From assembly GCA_010015805.1 (NCBI GenBank), contig ML978131.1:248001-312000 (forward strand): a DNA stretch of 64,000 nt. The letters run 5' to 3'. The position numbers and the translations under genes are program-made. The notes under the pieces are model-generated. The model worked only from the letters and a program-made list of their open reading frames with translations. It ran no database searches and had not been told where the DNA came from. The first letter of the stretch is position 1; each line of letters begins with the position of its first letter. Source of the stretch: Rhizodiscina lignyota (Eukaryota > Ascomycota > Dothideomycetes > Aulographales > Rhizodiscinaceae). Positions 1 through 9,398 of the stretch are shown here, piece after piece.

Positions 1-1085
1 GTCCGCGAGGTAGGACAGGGTGGATACTAAGTCGGCGGTGCTGCGGGCGAGGGTATGGATCGCCATGAGGGAGGTGCCCGGGGAGTGTAGGTCCGCGAGA
101 CAGGACATGGTAGGTTCCAGCATGGGGAGGAGTTCGTCGATGAGCTCGGGTGGTGGTGGGATGGCGAGGGGTGAGATGAGGGAGGTGGAGAGGGAGGCGA
201 GCTGGCGGGTTTGGTGGGCGAGGTGGGTTGCTACTGCGGAGTGGGCGGTTGCGAGTCTGCGCAGGCGGCTGGGTTAATAAGGACAGTTCGTGCAGCATAG
301 ATCCAGGAGGTTGCTCTGTGATTGTTAAAGCTTTAGGAATTCTGGGAAACTCACCTCGTCGCACCACCCTCCACCCCAGCCTGACTCCCCAAATCCCTCA
401 GCTTCTCCACGACCCTCTCAACGATCGCATCGTCTGCGCTACCATTAGTCTCCATGCCTCTCCGCGCCAAACTCTCCACAGCCGCCATCCTCGCCTCCAA
501 CGTCGCAGATATCAACGGTGCCTCTTCCAAATCGCTCTCCCCGTAGTCCGACCCATCATACTCCGAATACTGTCTCCGATGCCTAGTCCCTTTCTGCTTC
601 TGCTGCTGCGTAGGCGAGAGATGCGGCCCGGGCTCCAAGCTACCCGCCTTCCTGCCCGTGCCCACCGACGTGTCGGCCGTGAGAGGGGAAGACGAGACGT
701 CTATGCCGCTATCGCGCGTCTTGTCCGCGTCCAGTCTCCGCCCGTTGACATGGCCATTTGAATGTGAGGCCCCGCCCAACTCTGACACGCCTTCTTCGCC
801 GAATGTGTCGTCGAGTCCCTCTGCATCGTCCTCCTCATCGCCGTCCCACTCGTCTGCGTCCGCGAGTTCATCTGCTAAATTCCCTAACCCGTCGCCCCCG
901 CCGCCAAGCGCGCTGCTGTCGCCAACATCGTCGTCGCCGCGGCTGAAGCGCCGCGACACAGGCGACTGTGGTGAGAAGGCGGCAGACGAGCGTCTGCTTG
1001 CGAAGTGTGCGGTGGGCGAGGTGTCGTGAGAGAGGTCGAGGCTCGAGGGATGCCGTCGATGCGGCGTTGTTGCTCGCGCGGACAT
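1..1085 (-). CDS. Conserved fungal protein of unknown function, 3' part missing
   Basis: The gene starts at the ATG at 1085 and runs off the left edge. Exon 1 is 1085..355 and exon 2 is 268..1 (partial); the 86-bp intron has a GTGAGT donor and a CCCAG acceptor, and the phase (2) matches on both sides. The first ~240 residues are low complexity: Ser/Arg-rich at the N-terminus, then an acidic Asp/Glu/Gly stretch (about residues 50-95), then a Ser-rich part. The last third and exon 2 look helical, with spaced hydrophobics (LRRLATAHSAVATHLAHQ, TADLVSTLSYLAD) suggesting a coiled coil. I do not recognise a family. The low-complexity head with a helical body is common in fungal scaffold or cytoskeletal proteins, but that is only an impression. 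Confidence 0.72.
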
Positions 1086-2152
1086 GGTAAGTCTATGTTG
1101 TAGGAATCTTCGTAGGGCCTAGGAGTTCGGAGGAGGTTATGGAGCTGATGATGGGGCTCTTTGTTCCTGGATTCGGGAGAGCTAGATGTCGGCGGAGTGC
1201 GCGTGGCTCATGCAGGGACGTGACGCCTAGTCCGCGGAAATTTATGGTGGCACCATGAAACCTTCGAGATGTGATGGATCCTGTTGAAATTTAAGGGCCG
1301 TGATGGGGGAATGTTCAAGTGCTTCGACACGAACACACAAAGGGCCCGGTGACTTGCAGATGTTGGAGTGGATTCGGACATGCAGACAACAAAGCACTCC
1401 ATCGTCGTCGATAGTTGCATGATGTATCGACAGGGTTCAAGGATGCGGCTCCATTTTCAAGGATCTGCGCCATCGTATAGTGCCCATCGCCATGTAAAGC
1501 ACATCGCAATTAAAGTATGAAGATATCGCTACATGAAAAAGGTATCTGGGGGAGATGGATTTCCACAGCAAATGTGAAAATGCAAGTGATAAAGAGGGCA
1601 GTCGATGCTAATGGAGTGAATCACAACGCCGCCTTCCATGCCTGTAATGCCAATGTACAAAGCCAAAGTAAAGCACCATCGCTTCTTGGGGTCAGAAGCC
1701 ATGCGCACCGCTCAAGATTGCTATGCAACGCCCGCAATGCACCCCAATATGCCGCCCGAGTAATTTGTGGTATATGTGCAAGGAAAGAGGGATCACACGT
1801 GGCAGCTAGGTGGACTTGCCCTGCTCGAGGCTGTTCACTTGCTTGATAAAGCCATTCCAAAAGTCCCGGCCACCGTGCATTCGGTCAGCTACAGAGCGTT
1901 AGCAATTGTGAAGATGCTGAGCGTCGAATGTATGAAGCTCACGCCGAGTTCCCCAAACAGACTTGGCTTGAGCGGGACTGTCCTGGGGCTGCTTCCAAAG
2001 AAGGCTCTTTTCATCTTTGAAATGAATCAGCACGTATCCTGTAGCTCTGCTTTAGAATTCTTACCACCTGATCCAGCAACGGCAGTTTGATAGCCTGAAG
2101 ATTCAACATCAGTCGCTCTGATCGTGTGACACGTCCACCACGCCATGCTAGG
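1086..2152. other. Intergenic, no gene recognised
   Basis: Open frames here are short, overlap one another on both strands and show no domain-like sequence. It probably holds the promoter of the leftward gene starting at 1085 and the 3' flank of the small gene at 2153. No repeat or RNA gene was seen. Confidence 0.6.
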
Positions 2153-2564
2153 CTAGATATACGAACTCTTCTTCAGGAGCTGCTTCGTCTCCACAGCATT
2201 AAACTCGTTCAAGGGAACGTGCCGTTCCTCCACCGGAGCAGCAGGCGTAGTTGCACCGGTGGACTGTTGTCCGCCTTTCGCCTGGCTAGCACTGCTGGTG
2301 GAGGTAGGCGTCGCTGTTCCACTTCCCGACTTGTCCCTATTCGCCCACACATTCGCCTGCTGCGTCGACATTGATTGTCGGTTCGACTGGTTCGCTCGTT
2401 CGCGCGAAGAGGCCGGTTGCGACTGCTGCTGGCGCGGGTTCTGCTGCTGCTGGTTGCCAGCACGCCGCCAGCTGGGGTCGAGTTAGCGAGGTTGCACGAG
2501 CAAGCTGCAAGAGCTGCGAGGCGAAGAAAGGGAATACGCACCGGCCCTCACCCCCGCTGCTCAT
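2153..2564 (-). CDS. Small basic, Gln/Ser-rich fungal protein (113 aa), unknown function
   Basis: The model has a 23-nt first coding exon (2564..2542, MSSGGEG plus two bases) and a second exon 2471..2153. The 70-bp intron starts GTGCGT and ends CCCCAG, and joining in phase 2 gives a continuous 113-residue protein. The middle is a Gln/Asn/Ser/Arg-rich stretch followed by a motif NVWANRDKSGSG; the end has EERHVPLNEFNAVETKQLLK. Low-complexity composition with a short conserved-looking C-terminal helix suggests a nucleic-acid or ribosome-associated small protein, but I cannot name a family. The short first exon makes automatic annotation likely to start it at the internal Met at 2371, giving 72 residues. 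Confidence 0.6.
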
Positions 2565-3227
2565 TGTGGGCGAGGAATAGGGTAGTGGAGTGGAATGTGC
2601 GTGGTTGTTTGGGAGGGTAAACAATTGGCATGAGCCGCTCCTTTAGGCTGCTCCCGTCTGGCCTGCCCCAGAAAAATGTTCCGCGCGTGCAGCTGAGGTG
2701 ACGACATGGGACGCGGCCCTAAGTGCCGCCAGCGCGTCTATCGGGGCCTCTAATTTCTTCCATTCAAGGTCTCACTAGCGAAATAGTCCTCTGTGGCTTC
2801 ATGTGATACTTCTACCTTATTTCTTCTAGGAGACAAGAGCCATTTTCTCCCTTTCTGTCGTCCATGTACTCAAGACTGGAGACGGGCCCAAGCTTCATAG
2901 GACGCACTGGCGGCTGGCCCGCGTGTCACAGCTGATCATTCTAAGGATTCCTGGGATTCCATCTCCTTTGTCAATTGCGGCTTGCATAACGACCACCTGA
3001 ATGGATGTCACCAGCTGCAATTCTTCACAGCCTTGCGCGTTCTGCCTGGAATGAAGCATCTCCTGCACCATGCCGCGTAAGAGTCACACGAGGCTGTCGA
3101 ATGAGCATCTCGACCTCAACTGCTGTACTGGATGATTCGCAGTAAAAATACTCACTCTTACAGTATGCAGATGCAAGCTGGGCTCCCTCGATAAGCCACA
3201 TCCCATATTGAGCGTGAGGAGGCATCA
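2565..3227. other. Intergenic, no gene recognised
   Basis: This stretch separates the small leftward gene from the rightward surface-protein gene. It holds only short overlapping open frames. The right end leads into a TATA-like element. Confidence 0.55.
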
Positions 3228-3235
3228 TATATAAG
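3228..3235 (+). promoter_or_regulatory. TATA-like box for the first tandem surface-protein gene
   Basis: TATATAAG lies about 125 bp before the ATG at 3360 in otherwise mixed sequence. Position and strand fit a core promoter; there is no transcript evidence. Confidence 0.4.
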
Positions 3236-3359
3236 AGCCCGTGGGTTGCAAATATGTTACACCCGAAGCTGTATCACTGTCTCTTTTGATCTCCCCAGCA
3301 TAGATTACATACGCTTCATCGATCTCCAACCCGAGCATCGTCGTTATTGTTATGGCAAG

Positions 3360-4079
3360 ATGACGCTACTCTGCTGGCTCATCGCAATCTCCGTCCAGTC
3401 TCAGTTCAGCCTTGCGTCTAGCGTGACAGAGACTTTCACAATAGTAACCACGTTCAGTGCGGATACAACCTATAACACGTCAGTATCGTGGAGTTCGGGC
3501 CATTCATTTAGATTTACACTAATAAAGCGAAGGGCATCTATTTATGGTGTGCTCCTTACGGCCTTGCCATCATCCTTGTTGGCCGAGGCAACGAACACCG
3601 TTGAATTCAGTTCCGACATAGCAGCCCAGTTCAGTTCTGGGACTCCTAAGTGGTTTCAAACCCTACCATCCGACGTTCAGAACTACATTATAGCTCCTGG
3701 ACCTCAGACTTTAATCTCTACTAGAGTGGTTGACATCTCTACGACTACTTCAAGCGAGCAACCTAGGTCTACATCATCTACATTGGCATCATCAAGAACA
3801 TCAACACCCTCGACAAGCGTCAGCCCCACCCAAACTCCACTTTCAACAGGACTGGGTACCGGTGCCAAGATCGCTGTTGGTATACTGGCTCCGGTTGCTG
3901 CCATTGCGTGCACTGCTGTGGTAGCACTCATCCTCTGGAACCGAAAGAGAATGGTTCGGTCTTCAGGTGTTGCTTCGCACTTACCGGCCTCTGCGCTTCC
4001 AGAGCTGCGTACAGAGAAGACAAATGAAAGCAGGTTTCCATGGATGCGGAGAGAAGAAACGAAAACGCAAAGCGCTTGA
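3360..4079 (+). CDS. Ser/Thr-rich single-pass surface protein, tandem copy 1
   Basis: The likely start is the ATG at 3360, because MTLLCWLIAISVQSQFSLAS is a good signal peptide; the frame is open upstream to 3246 but that part has no such feature. Order: signal peptide, a ~90-residue ectodomain with the block LLTALPSSLLAEATN, a Ser/Thr/Pro-rich stalk, a TM helix after GTGAKIAVG (through AAIACTAVVALILW), then a basic cytoplasmic tail. Compared with copy 2 (4891-5570), an intron at 3479..3532 is expected (GTCAGT donor, GAAG acceptor, 54 nt). It is a multiple of three without a stop, so the frame reads through it. Spliced product is 221 aa, unspliced 239 aa. A cell-wall or surface sensor is plausible by layout only. 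Confidence 0.7.
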   Translation: MTLLCWLIAISVQSQFSLASSVTETFTIVTTFSADTTYNTSVSWSSGHSFRFTLIKRRASIYGVLLTALPSSLLAEATNTVEFSSDIAAQFSSGTPKWFQTLPSDVQNYIIAPGPQTLISTRVVDISTTTSSEQPRSTSSTLASSRTSTPSTSVSPTQTPLSTGLGTGAKIAVGILAPVAAIACTAVVALILWNRKRMVRSSGVASHLPASALPELRTEKTNESRFPWMRREETKTQSA

Positions 4080-4890
4080 TGTAAAAACAAGAATATATGC
4101 AAACGATTGTGAGTTATCCATGAGAACGAAGATGCCTCCGGTGCGGCAATCGGAATCAAACAAGGAACATCCATAATGTATGGAGACGTTGCTTGGAAAC
4201 TTAGCAAGTTGTTGCAGTGCTGGAGTCTCTTGTCCTTGTCCTGTCGTTACGCCAGCCGAAACCAACCATTATGGACGATAGAACCAAGAGGAGAACTTCG
4301 TGGAAATATCAGTTATCCCGAAACCTTAGAAGCTAGAGAAACTGGAGATATCGTGGAGGTTTTACTCGAATGCGCTAATCCTAATGTAGCTTTGCTTCAA
4401 TAAAAAGCCTTCAAAGCCCCGTCCGACGAGCTCGCGCCTACTCCGTCTTTCACTAGAATCAGCTAATAAGACAATTCACCTCTTAAAGGCTTTGATTAGA
4501 ACTGACTTTTCTACTCTGACGCATTCTGCGTCAGTAATCGACTTCAGCCTTGCTTTCTCTTATCCGATGAGAGTCCGCAAGGCTGTTGGCGGCCTCGCCC
4601 TAGGCACTAATGCATCACTCACCCACGTCGCGGCTGGCATCTGTTGGCTTGTACTGCATCGTTCGTGAGGCTGAGCGGCGCTTCCAATACGCCATTTCTA
4701 GGTTCTCCTCACTCCAGTCCACTCATGTCATAGTGGCTAAGTGAGGCAAGTTGTTCGCAGAACATTCAAAAAGCCAGCAGCAGATCTTTTCAATTTTTGT
4801 CTGAATCTCGACGCAATTTCTAGCTGTGTAATTACTCATTCTTCTAGTTCATCCACGTCACTGTTCGACTATCATATTATTTTCAGTGCG
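4080..4890. other. Spacer between the tandem paralogues
   Basis: No convincing gene. It should contain the 3' end of copy 1 and the promoter of copy 2. The short frame at 4176-4403 shows no recognisable content. Confidence 0.5.
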
Positions 4891-5570
4891 ATGCGCCAGG
4901 TTCACTTCTTAATCACAACCTCATTTTTGTCGCAATTCAGCCTTGCGGCTCTGTCGAACACAACCACAACCATAGATACGTAAGTGATGGCCCATCATCT
5001 GGACAACTTCAAATATTGATCAACAACAGGTTCTCCATATACAATGTTCTCATCACGGCGTTACCAGCCTCTCTTCTTGCGGAGGCTACGAATACTGCAA
5101 AGCTGGGCTCCGATCTTGCAGCGCAATTCAGCACCGGGACACCAGGATGGTTCCAATCACTTCCATCCGATGTCAAGAGCTTCCTTCTATCTGAAGGCTC
5201 GGCGCTTATAACTACCGTTATCACCCCTACATCAAGTCCGGCCATATTAACCTCTCCGACCACTACTTGGAATACGACTACATCCCTAACACCAACCCCA
5301 TTATCACCATCACCTACTTCGCAATCATCAACTGATCCGCCAACTTCCTCAACTGACCCGACGCCTCCTCCAACTCGAACTCCAGATTCAAGCGGATTGT
5401 CTACTGGTGCAAAGGCTGGCATAGGCGTAGGGGTGCCGCTTTCTGTCATTGCTGTTACTGGTCTTGTTTTGCTCGCCTGGAGGTGGCTGAGGAGAAGAAA
5501 TAACTCTCCTCCATCCACCATCCCAGAGATGCGAGGACGCGGACGTACTCCCACTCTATGGCTCCCCTAA
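4891..5570 (+). CDS. Ser/Thr-rich single-pass surface protein, tandem copy 2
   Basis: Exon 1 is 4891..4979 and exon 2 is 5030..5570; the 50-bp intron has a clean GTAAGT donor and an ACAG acceptor, phase 2. The start was chosen at the Met opening the signal peptide MRQVHFLITTSFLSQFSLAA. It is a clear paralogue of the gene just upstream: LITALPASLLAEATNT, then SDLAAQFSTGTPGWFQSLPS, match copy 1 closely with the intron at the same place. A Thr/Pro/Ser stalk follows, then a TM helix beginning near STGAKAGIGVGVPL and a basic tail WRWLRRR. The copies lie ~810 bp apart in the same direction, so they arose by tandem duplication. Function unknown. Confidence 0.75.
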
Positions 5571-5684
5571 CTGGAAACGAATCTCATTGTCATTTCGACT
5601 TGTACAGTGCGGATGCAGAGTTTGTGTAGAGCGGCACTCAGCTCCGATCTCACAATTTGAAGATAACTCACGGGAGCTTCGTCT

Positions 5685-6734
5685 TCACGCAATAGTATAC
5701 ACAATTTTCTCCCCGCTCACCTTCCCCGTCCTCACATCGTCAAGCCCCTCAAGAATCTTATCAAGCCCTCCATCCCGCAGACTAGGCCGATGCCCCTTGA
5801 TCTTCTTCTCCGCAAGCAGCGTCTCATTGAACGTGAACCACTTCTTCGCAAACTCGAAATCGTCCTTGTTCGCCGCCCACTCGACGCCTCCCCTAAAGAC
5901 GAACTTCTCCCCAGTGCACGTGTACCCCAGGTTGTACGTCTGCGTCACATCGTCCCTCGGGAAGTCCTTCACCCGCAAGATGGCGCCGTACCTTGGCGGC
6001 TCGCCCTCCGGTGCCTTCCCCGTCGACAGCGCGCCGGCGCAGATGCCCGGCGACGAGCCCTCGGAGATGCAGTCGAACGCGTAGAACAGCTGGTTGTCCG
6101 TGTCGCGCCTAATGTCCTCTGCACAGGTCGGGGACTTGTAATCGTACGCCTTGCTCGCGCCGAGCGACTTGACTAGGTCGAAGTTGCGCGGGGAGCAGGT
6201 GACCAGCACGTCAAATCCGGAGAGCTTAGCGTACTGAATGGCCGCCATGCCGGTCCCTGTGCTGCCGCCGTACACGAGGAGATACCTCTTCTCCTTGAGC
6301 GGCTTGTCAGGCCAGGGCAGGCCCATGTGCTGGTACAGGCCCTGCCCGCACGTGATGATAGCAACCGGGAGAGTGGCTGCGTCCTCAAAGCTCATAAAGT
6401 CCGGGATGTGGAAGACAATGTCGCCCTTGCCGACGAAGTACTCCGCGAAGCCGCCGTCCTCGGGCTCGATGTTGTTGCCGCCGTGGGTGAAGGAGGCGAC
6501 GCGGTCGCCCTTCTTAAACTTCTTCGTCACCTCGGGCCCGATCTCCTCGACGATGCCGGCGCAGTCGCAGCCGATTGTTGTTCCAGGGTCGGCCATTTTG
6601 TCGATGTGCTTCCAGTCCGTGGGGTTGAGTGCTACGGCCTTGGTCTTGATGAGAATGTAGTCAGGGCGCAGCCTGGGCTTTGGGACTTCAACTACGGCTG
6701 CCTTGTGGCCTTCCACCTCTTTGAGTGCCTTCAT
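5685..6734 (-). CDS. MDR-family oxidoreductase (trans-enoyl reductase/quinone oxidoreductase-like), 349 aa
   Basis: An intact single-exon gene of normal family length. The N-terminal GroES-like fold shows ALNPTDWKHIDKMADPG, GCDCAGIVEEIG and FKKGDRVASFTHGG; the Rossmann half shows LLVYGGSTGTGMAAIQYAKL, the nucleotide-binding loop, followed by VTCSPRNFDLVKSLGA, which usually sets NADPH preference. The structural zinc Cys cluster of true alcohol dehydrogenases is absent. It resembles the ToxD/LovC-type enoyl reductases that also occur singly in fungal genomes. No PKS is nearby, so a stand-alone reductase of unknown substrate is more likely than a polyketide partner. It faces away from the surface-protein pair on its left only by its 3' end. 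Confidence 0.88.
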   Translation of the reverse strand: MKALKEVEGHKAAVVEVPKPRLRPDYILIKTKAVALNPTDWKHIDKMADPGTTIGCDCAGIVEEIGPEVTKKFKKGDRVASFTHGGNNIEPEDGGFAEYFVGKGDIVFHIPDFMSFEDAATLPVAIITCGQGLYQHMGLPWPDKPLKEKRYLLVYGGSTGTGMAAIQYAKLSGFDVLVTCSPRNFDLVKSLGASKAYDYKSPTCAEDIRRDTDNQLFYAFDCISEGSSPGICAGALSTGKAPEGEPPRYGAILRVKDFPRDDVTQTYNLGYTCTGEKFVFRGGVEWAANKDDFEFAKKWFTFNETLLAEKKIKGHRPSLRDGGLDKILEGLDDVRTGKVSGEKIVYTIA

Positions 6735-7576
6735 TGTGGGTTGATATAGGATTTTGATATGAAGAGAGCTTGTGGAGGAAAGACAGCTACGCTTGAAACC
6801 CGAGGCAATTGGAAGAGTCAGCTACGATAAGTTATGTAGCGTGACAGGAGATTGGCTGGAGAACTTAGAATGCCTGAGGAGTTGAAGCGGACGATGTGAA
6901 AGAAATACGCATATATTTGCTCAAGATATTTTGCGGAACAATTGGTAATCACACGGAATTAGTACTCTTGTGATAGGCTGTAGGATTGCATGAAACCCAA
7001 GCGCAAGGGATGTCAATGACGTTGGCATAAGGTAAAGCGCAAGTCAACAAATACTTGACAAAGTGTGGCAGCACAAATGGGCTGATTCGTCAACGACCAA
7101 ACAACCTCGGGCTACTGAACTACTCTCAATGTGGAGTATGTGGAGTATGCGTAGTGGTTACTCCAAGAGTGCAACGCGATATTGTGAGATGAGACCGCGT
7201 TATCTCCGAAACACCGCGGCGGCCGCTCGGGGCATTTTCCGACTTTAGTAATCTGTCAAAGAGGAGTTGTCCCTAAGAAGTAACCGAGATACTTTAATAG
7301 TACTTCTTTCACTTCTTTATTATGGATCTTTCGTGCCTTGATACCATATGGAGATAGTTGCTCAAACCGGCAAAGCTGGCATTGATCATAGCCGCCGAAC
7401 TTGCAAGAGTGGCATAGTGTTTTAAGACAGATCTTTCATGGGCTCGGAGGTATTAAGTCCAGGATAGCTAAGCGTTCAGAAATGGATATGTTGAGTGAGG
7501 CACTACTCAGATTGAACAAGGGTTCTCATATTAGATGAATAGCGCTCTAACCATACGCACGTAACAGAGTTGGCGT
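6735..7576. other. Intergenic, no gene recognised
   Basis: About 840 bp between the MDR gene start and the 3' end of the next leftward gene. No supported coding region, RNA gene or repeat was seen. Confidence 0.55.
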
Positions 7577-8607
7577 TTACAAAGGAGTCTTCGAGTCTGT
7601 CGTCGAACTCTGCAACTCTGAAGGAGACATGGGTAACTCCGAATGCCCAGATGACATTGGCAGCTCTTGGATACCCGAACTCGGCGAGAACGGTCTTGCA
7701 ACAGGAGCTGGCTGCGCGACAAGGTTGTGTGGACTGCCGCTCACTGGACTGACTGCGCTCTGCCGATATGGCGGCGCCTGCTGCTGGCTAACCTGCGCCA
7801 TCTGCTTCATCTGTTGCCATTCCTCCACTGGCACCATGACCATGTTCGGCGGGATACTGGCTTGACCGTATTGCGGTATCATGCTTGTTCGAGCTTGCAG
7901 TTGCTGCTGCTCTGTGATTTGCATCGCGAGTGCTAGGGATTGCGTCCTCGAAAGCTCGTTTCGGCGGCGGGTATCTATGCAAGCCCATACGAAGAGCGTG
8001 AAGTGGAGGATGCTATATGTGGCATAACTTTAGTGGTTTTCACTGATCACGGTGGAGATGAAGTACACTTACGCGTCGACGTACAGGATGCCACAGAGAC
8101 CAAGCGATGCCCCTGTCCAGAAGTCTATAAGAATCTCCGTTAAGCCAGAGGCCAGGAATCCCATCCAAAGTATGAGGTCGAGTGCCACGTGAGATCCAGG
8201 GTGTATACCACCTCTTCGCACGCTGCGAACACAGAGGGTGATGAATTCACTGACATTCCATGCGATTGCTAAAGAGGCCTAGGATAAGGTCAGCTAATAG
8301 ACGTATTGAGTTATGAGGAAGAGGCGTATGAGCAGTCATTCAGAAAAGCACTCACAAACCCCAGGCCAGTATAAGCGCCAGCGTCAGTCCAATCGTCCGC
8401 GTAGTATTCTGAGGTGTAATCCTCCAGAATATCATCATTATCTTCCCAGTTAATAACCACTATAACAGCAAGGGCGATAGCTGCGATCGAGGTGGTAGTG
8501 GCAAAGACTCGAAGGCTGAGCTTCCAGACCTGCTCTGCGTAGCGGTCGGGCTGTTGCTGGAGAGCTGCTTGAATTGCTGCCTGTGAAGGCAGACCTGGCT
8601 GATTCAT
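7577..8607 (-). CDS. Four-TM membrane protein, MARVEL-like, with Gln/Pro/Ser-rich tail (297 aa)
   Basis: Three exons: 8607..8356, 8278..8073 and 8012..7577. Both introns (77 and 60 bp) have canonical ends (GTGAGT, GTAAGT) and the phases agree. TM1 is around LRVFATTTSIAAIALAVIVV, TM2 around SLAIAWNVSEFITLCV, TM3 around VALDLILWMGFLASGLTEIL, TM4 around LHFTLFVWACID followed by basic TRRRNE. The C-terminal ~120 residues are soluble and rich in Gln, Pro and Ser, with VPVEEWQQMKQMAQ. Four helices with this spacing are typical of fungal MARVEL-domain proteins of the plasma membrane or eisosomes; that assignment is inference. The 5' exon also has an acidic loop (DNDDILEDYTSEYYADDWTD) between TM1 and TM2. 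Confidence 0.78.
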
Positions 8608-9398
8608 ATTCGGCGCGACCGAATAAATCTCTCATTCGCAGTCGTCACAATTGATTGAAAGGTAGTCAAGAAGAGATGACATTAGGACTGATAGAATGAC
8701 ATTGCGACGAAAGCCACGAGGGGTAGATAGGGCGCAATCGTCATATGCAAGGCTGAATCCTCCTCTTTCTGGCGTCGTTAGATTTCATTTTAGGGTTAAG
8801 GAAATGGTCCTCGGAAGCCCTACGCTAGGTATTTTGTTGTCATCTCATTGGCGTATCAGAATGAGTGGCTGCTGCGGAGGCAGGAATACGAAACGCCACT
8901 AAAAAAGATCAACGGGAGTTGGCTGTGCTGCGTCTATTTTTAAGTGAATCCTCAAAATAAAGGACTGTTAAAGCGCTTGCACAAGAACGTAATTGAGCCT
9001 CGAAGTTGTTGAATGCATTTAGTTGCTACGTTGATGGTTAGGTGTCTTATGTGGAGGTTAAACCCCTGTTCGCGAAGGTAAGAGCCACCTTCGTAAGCAT
9101 CCCATCATAGGATGCAAGACTGACCTCTTTTATCAAGTCATAGCACTTGGAATCTTTTCATAGGCATGTGAGGTTAACCAAAGGCAACTTGAATCGCTTA
9201 AACATGCAGGCTATTACACAGACGCGTTTAGACGCGTCGTGGAATGCGGGACAGAGGCCAAAGAATGATAAGTACAGCTTCGTAGTGTTTGAACCCTTTA
9301 TTCGAATATGAATGCCTTAATGTCTTTATGATAACTTTTGTCCTAATCGCTCTCTAATCTAGCTGTGAGGTTTCTCACTGCTTCCGTCGTCGTCTACG
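8608..9398. other. Divergent intergenic region
   Basis: It separates the leftward four-TM gene from the rightward GT34 gene and so should hold both promoters. No gene or repeat was recognised. Confidence 0.5.
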
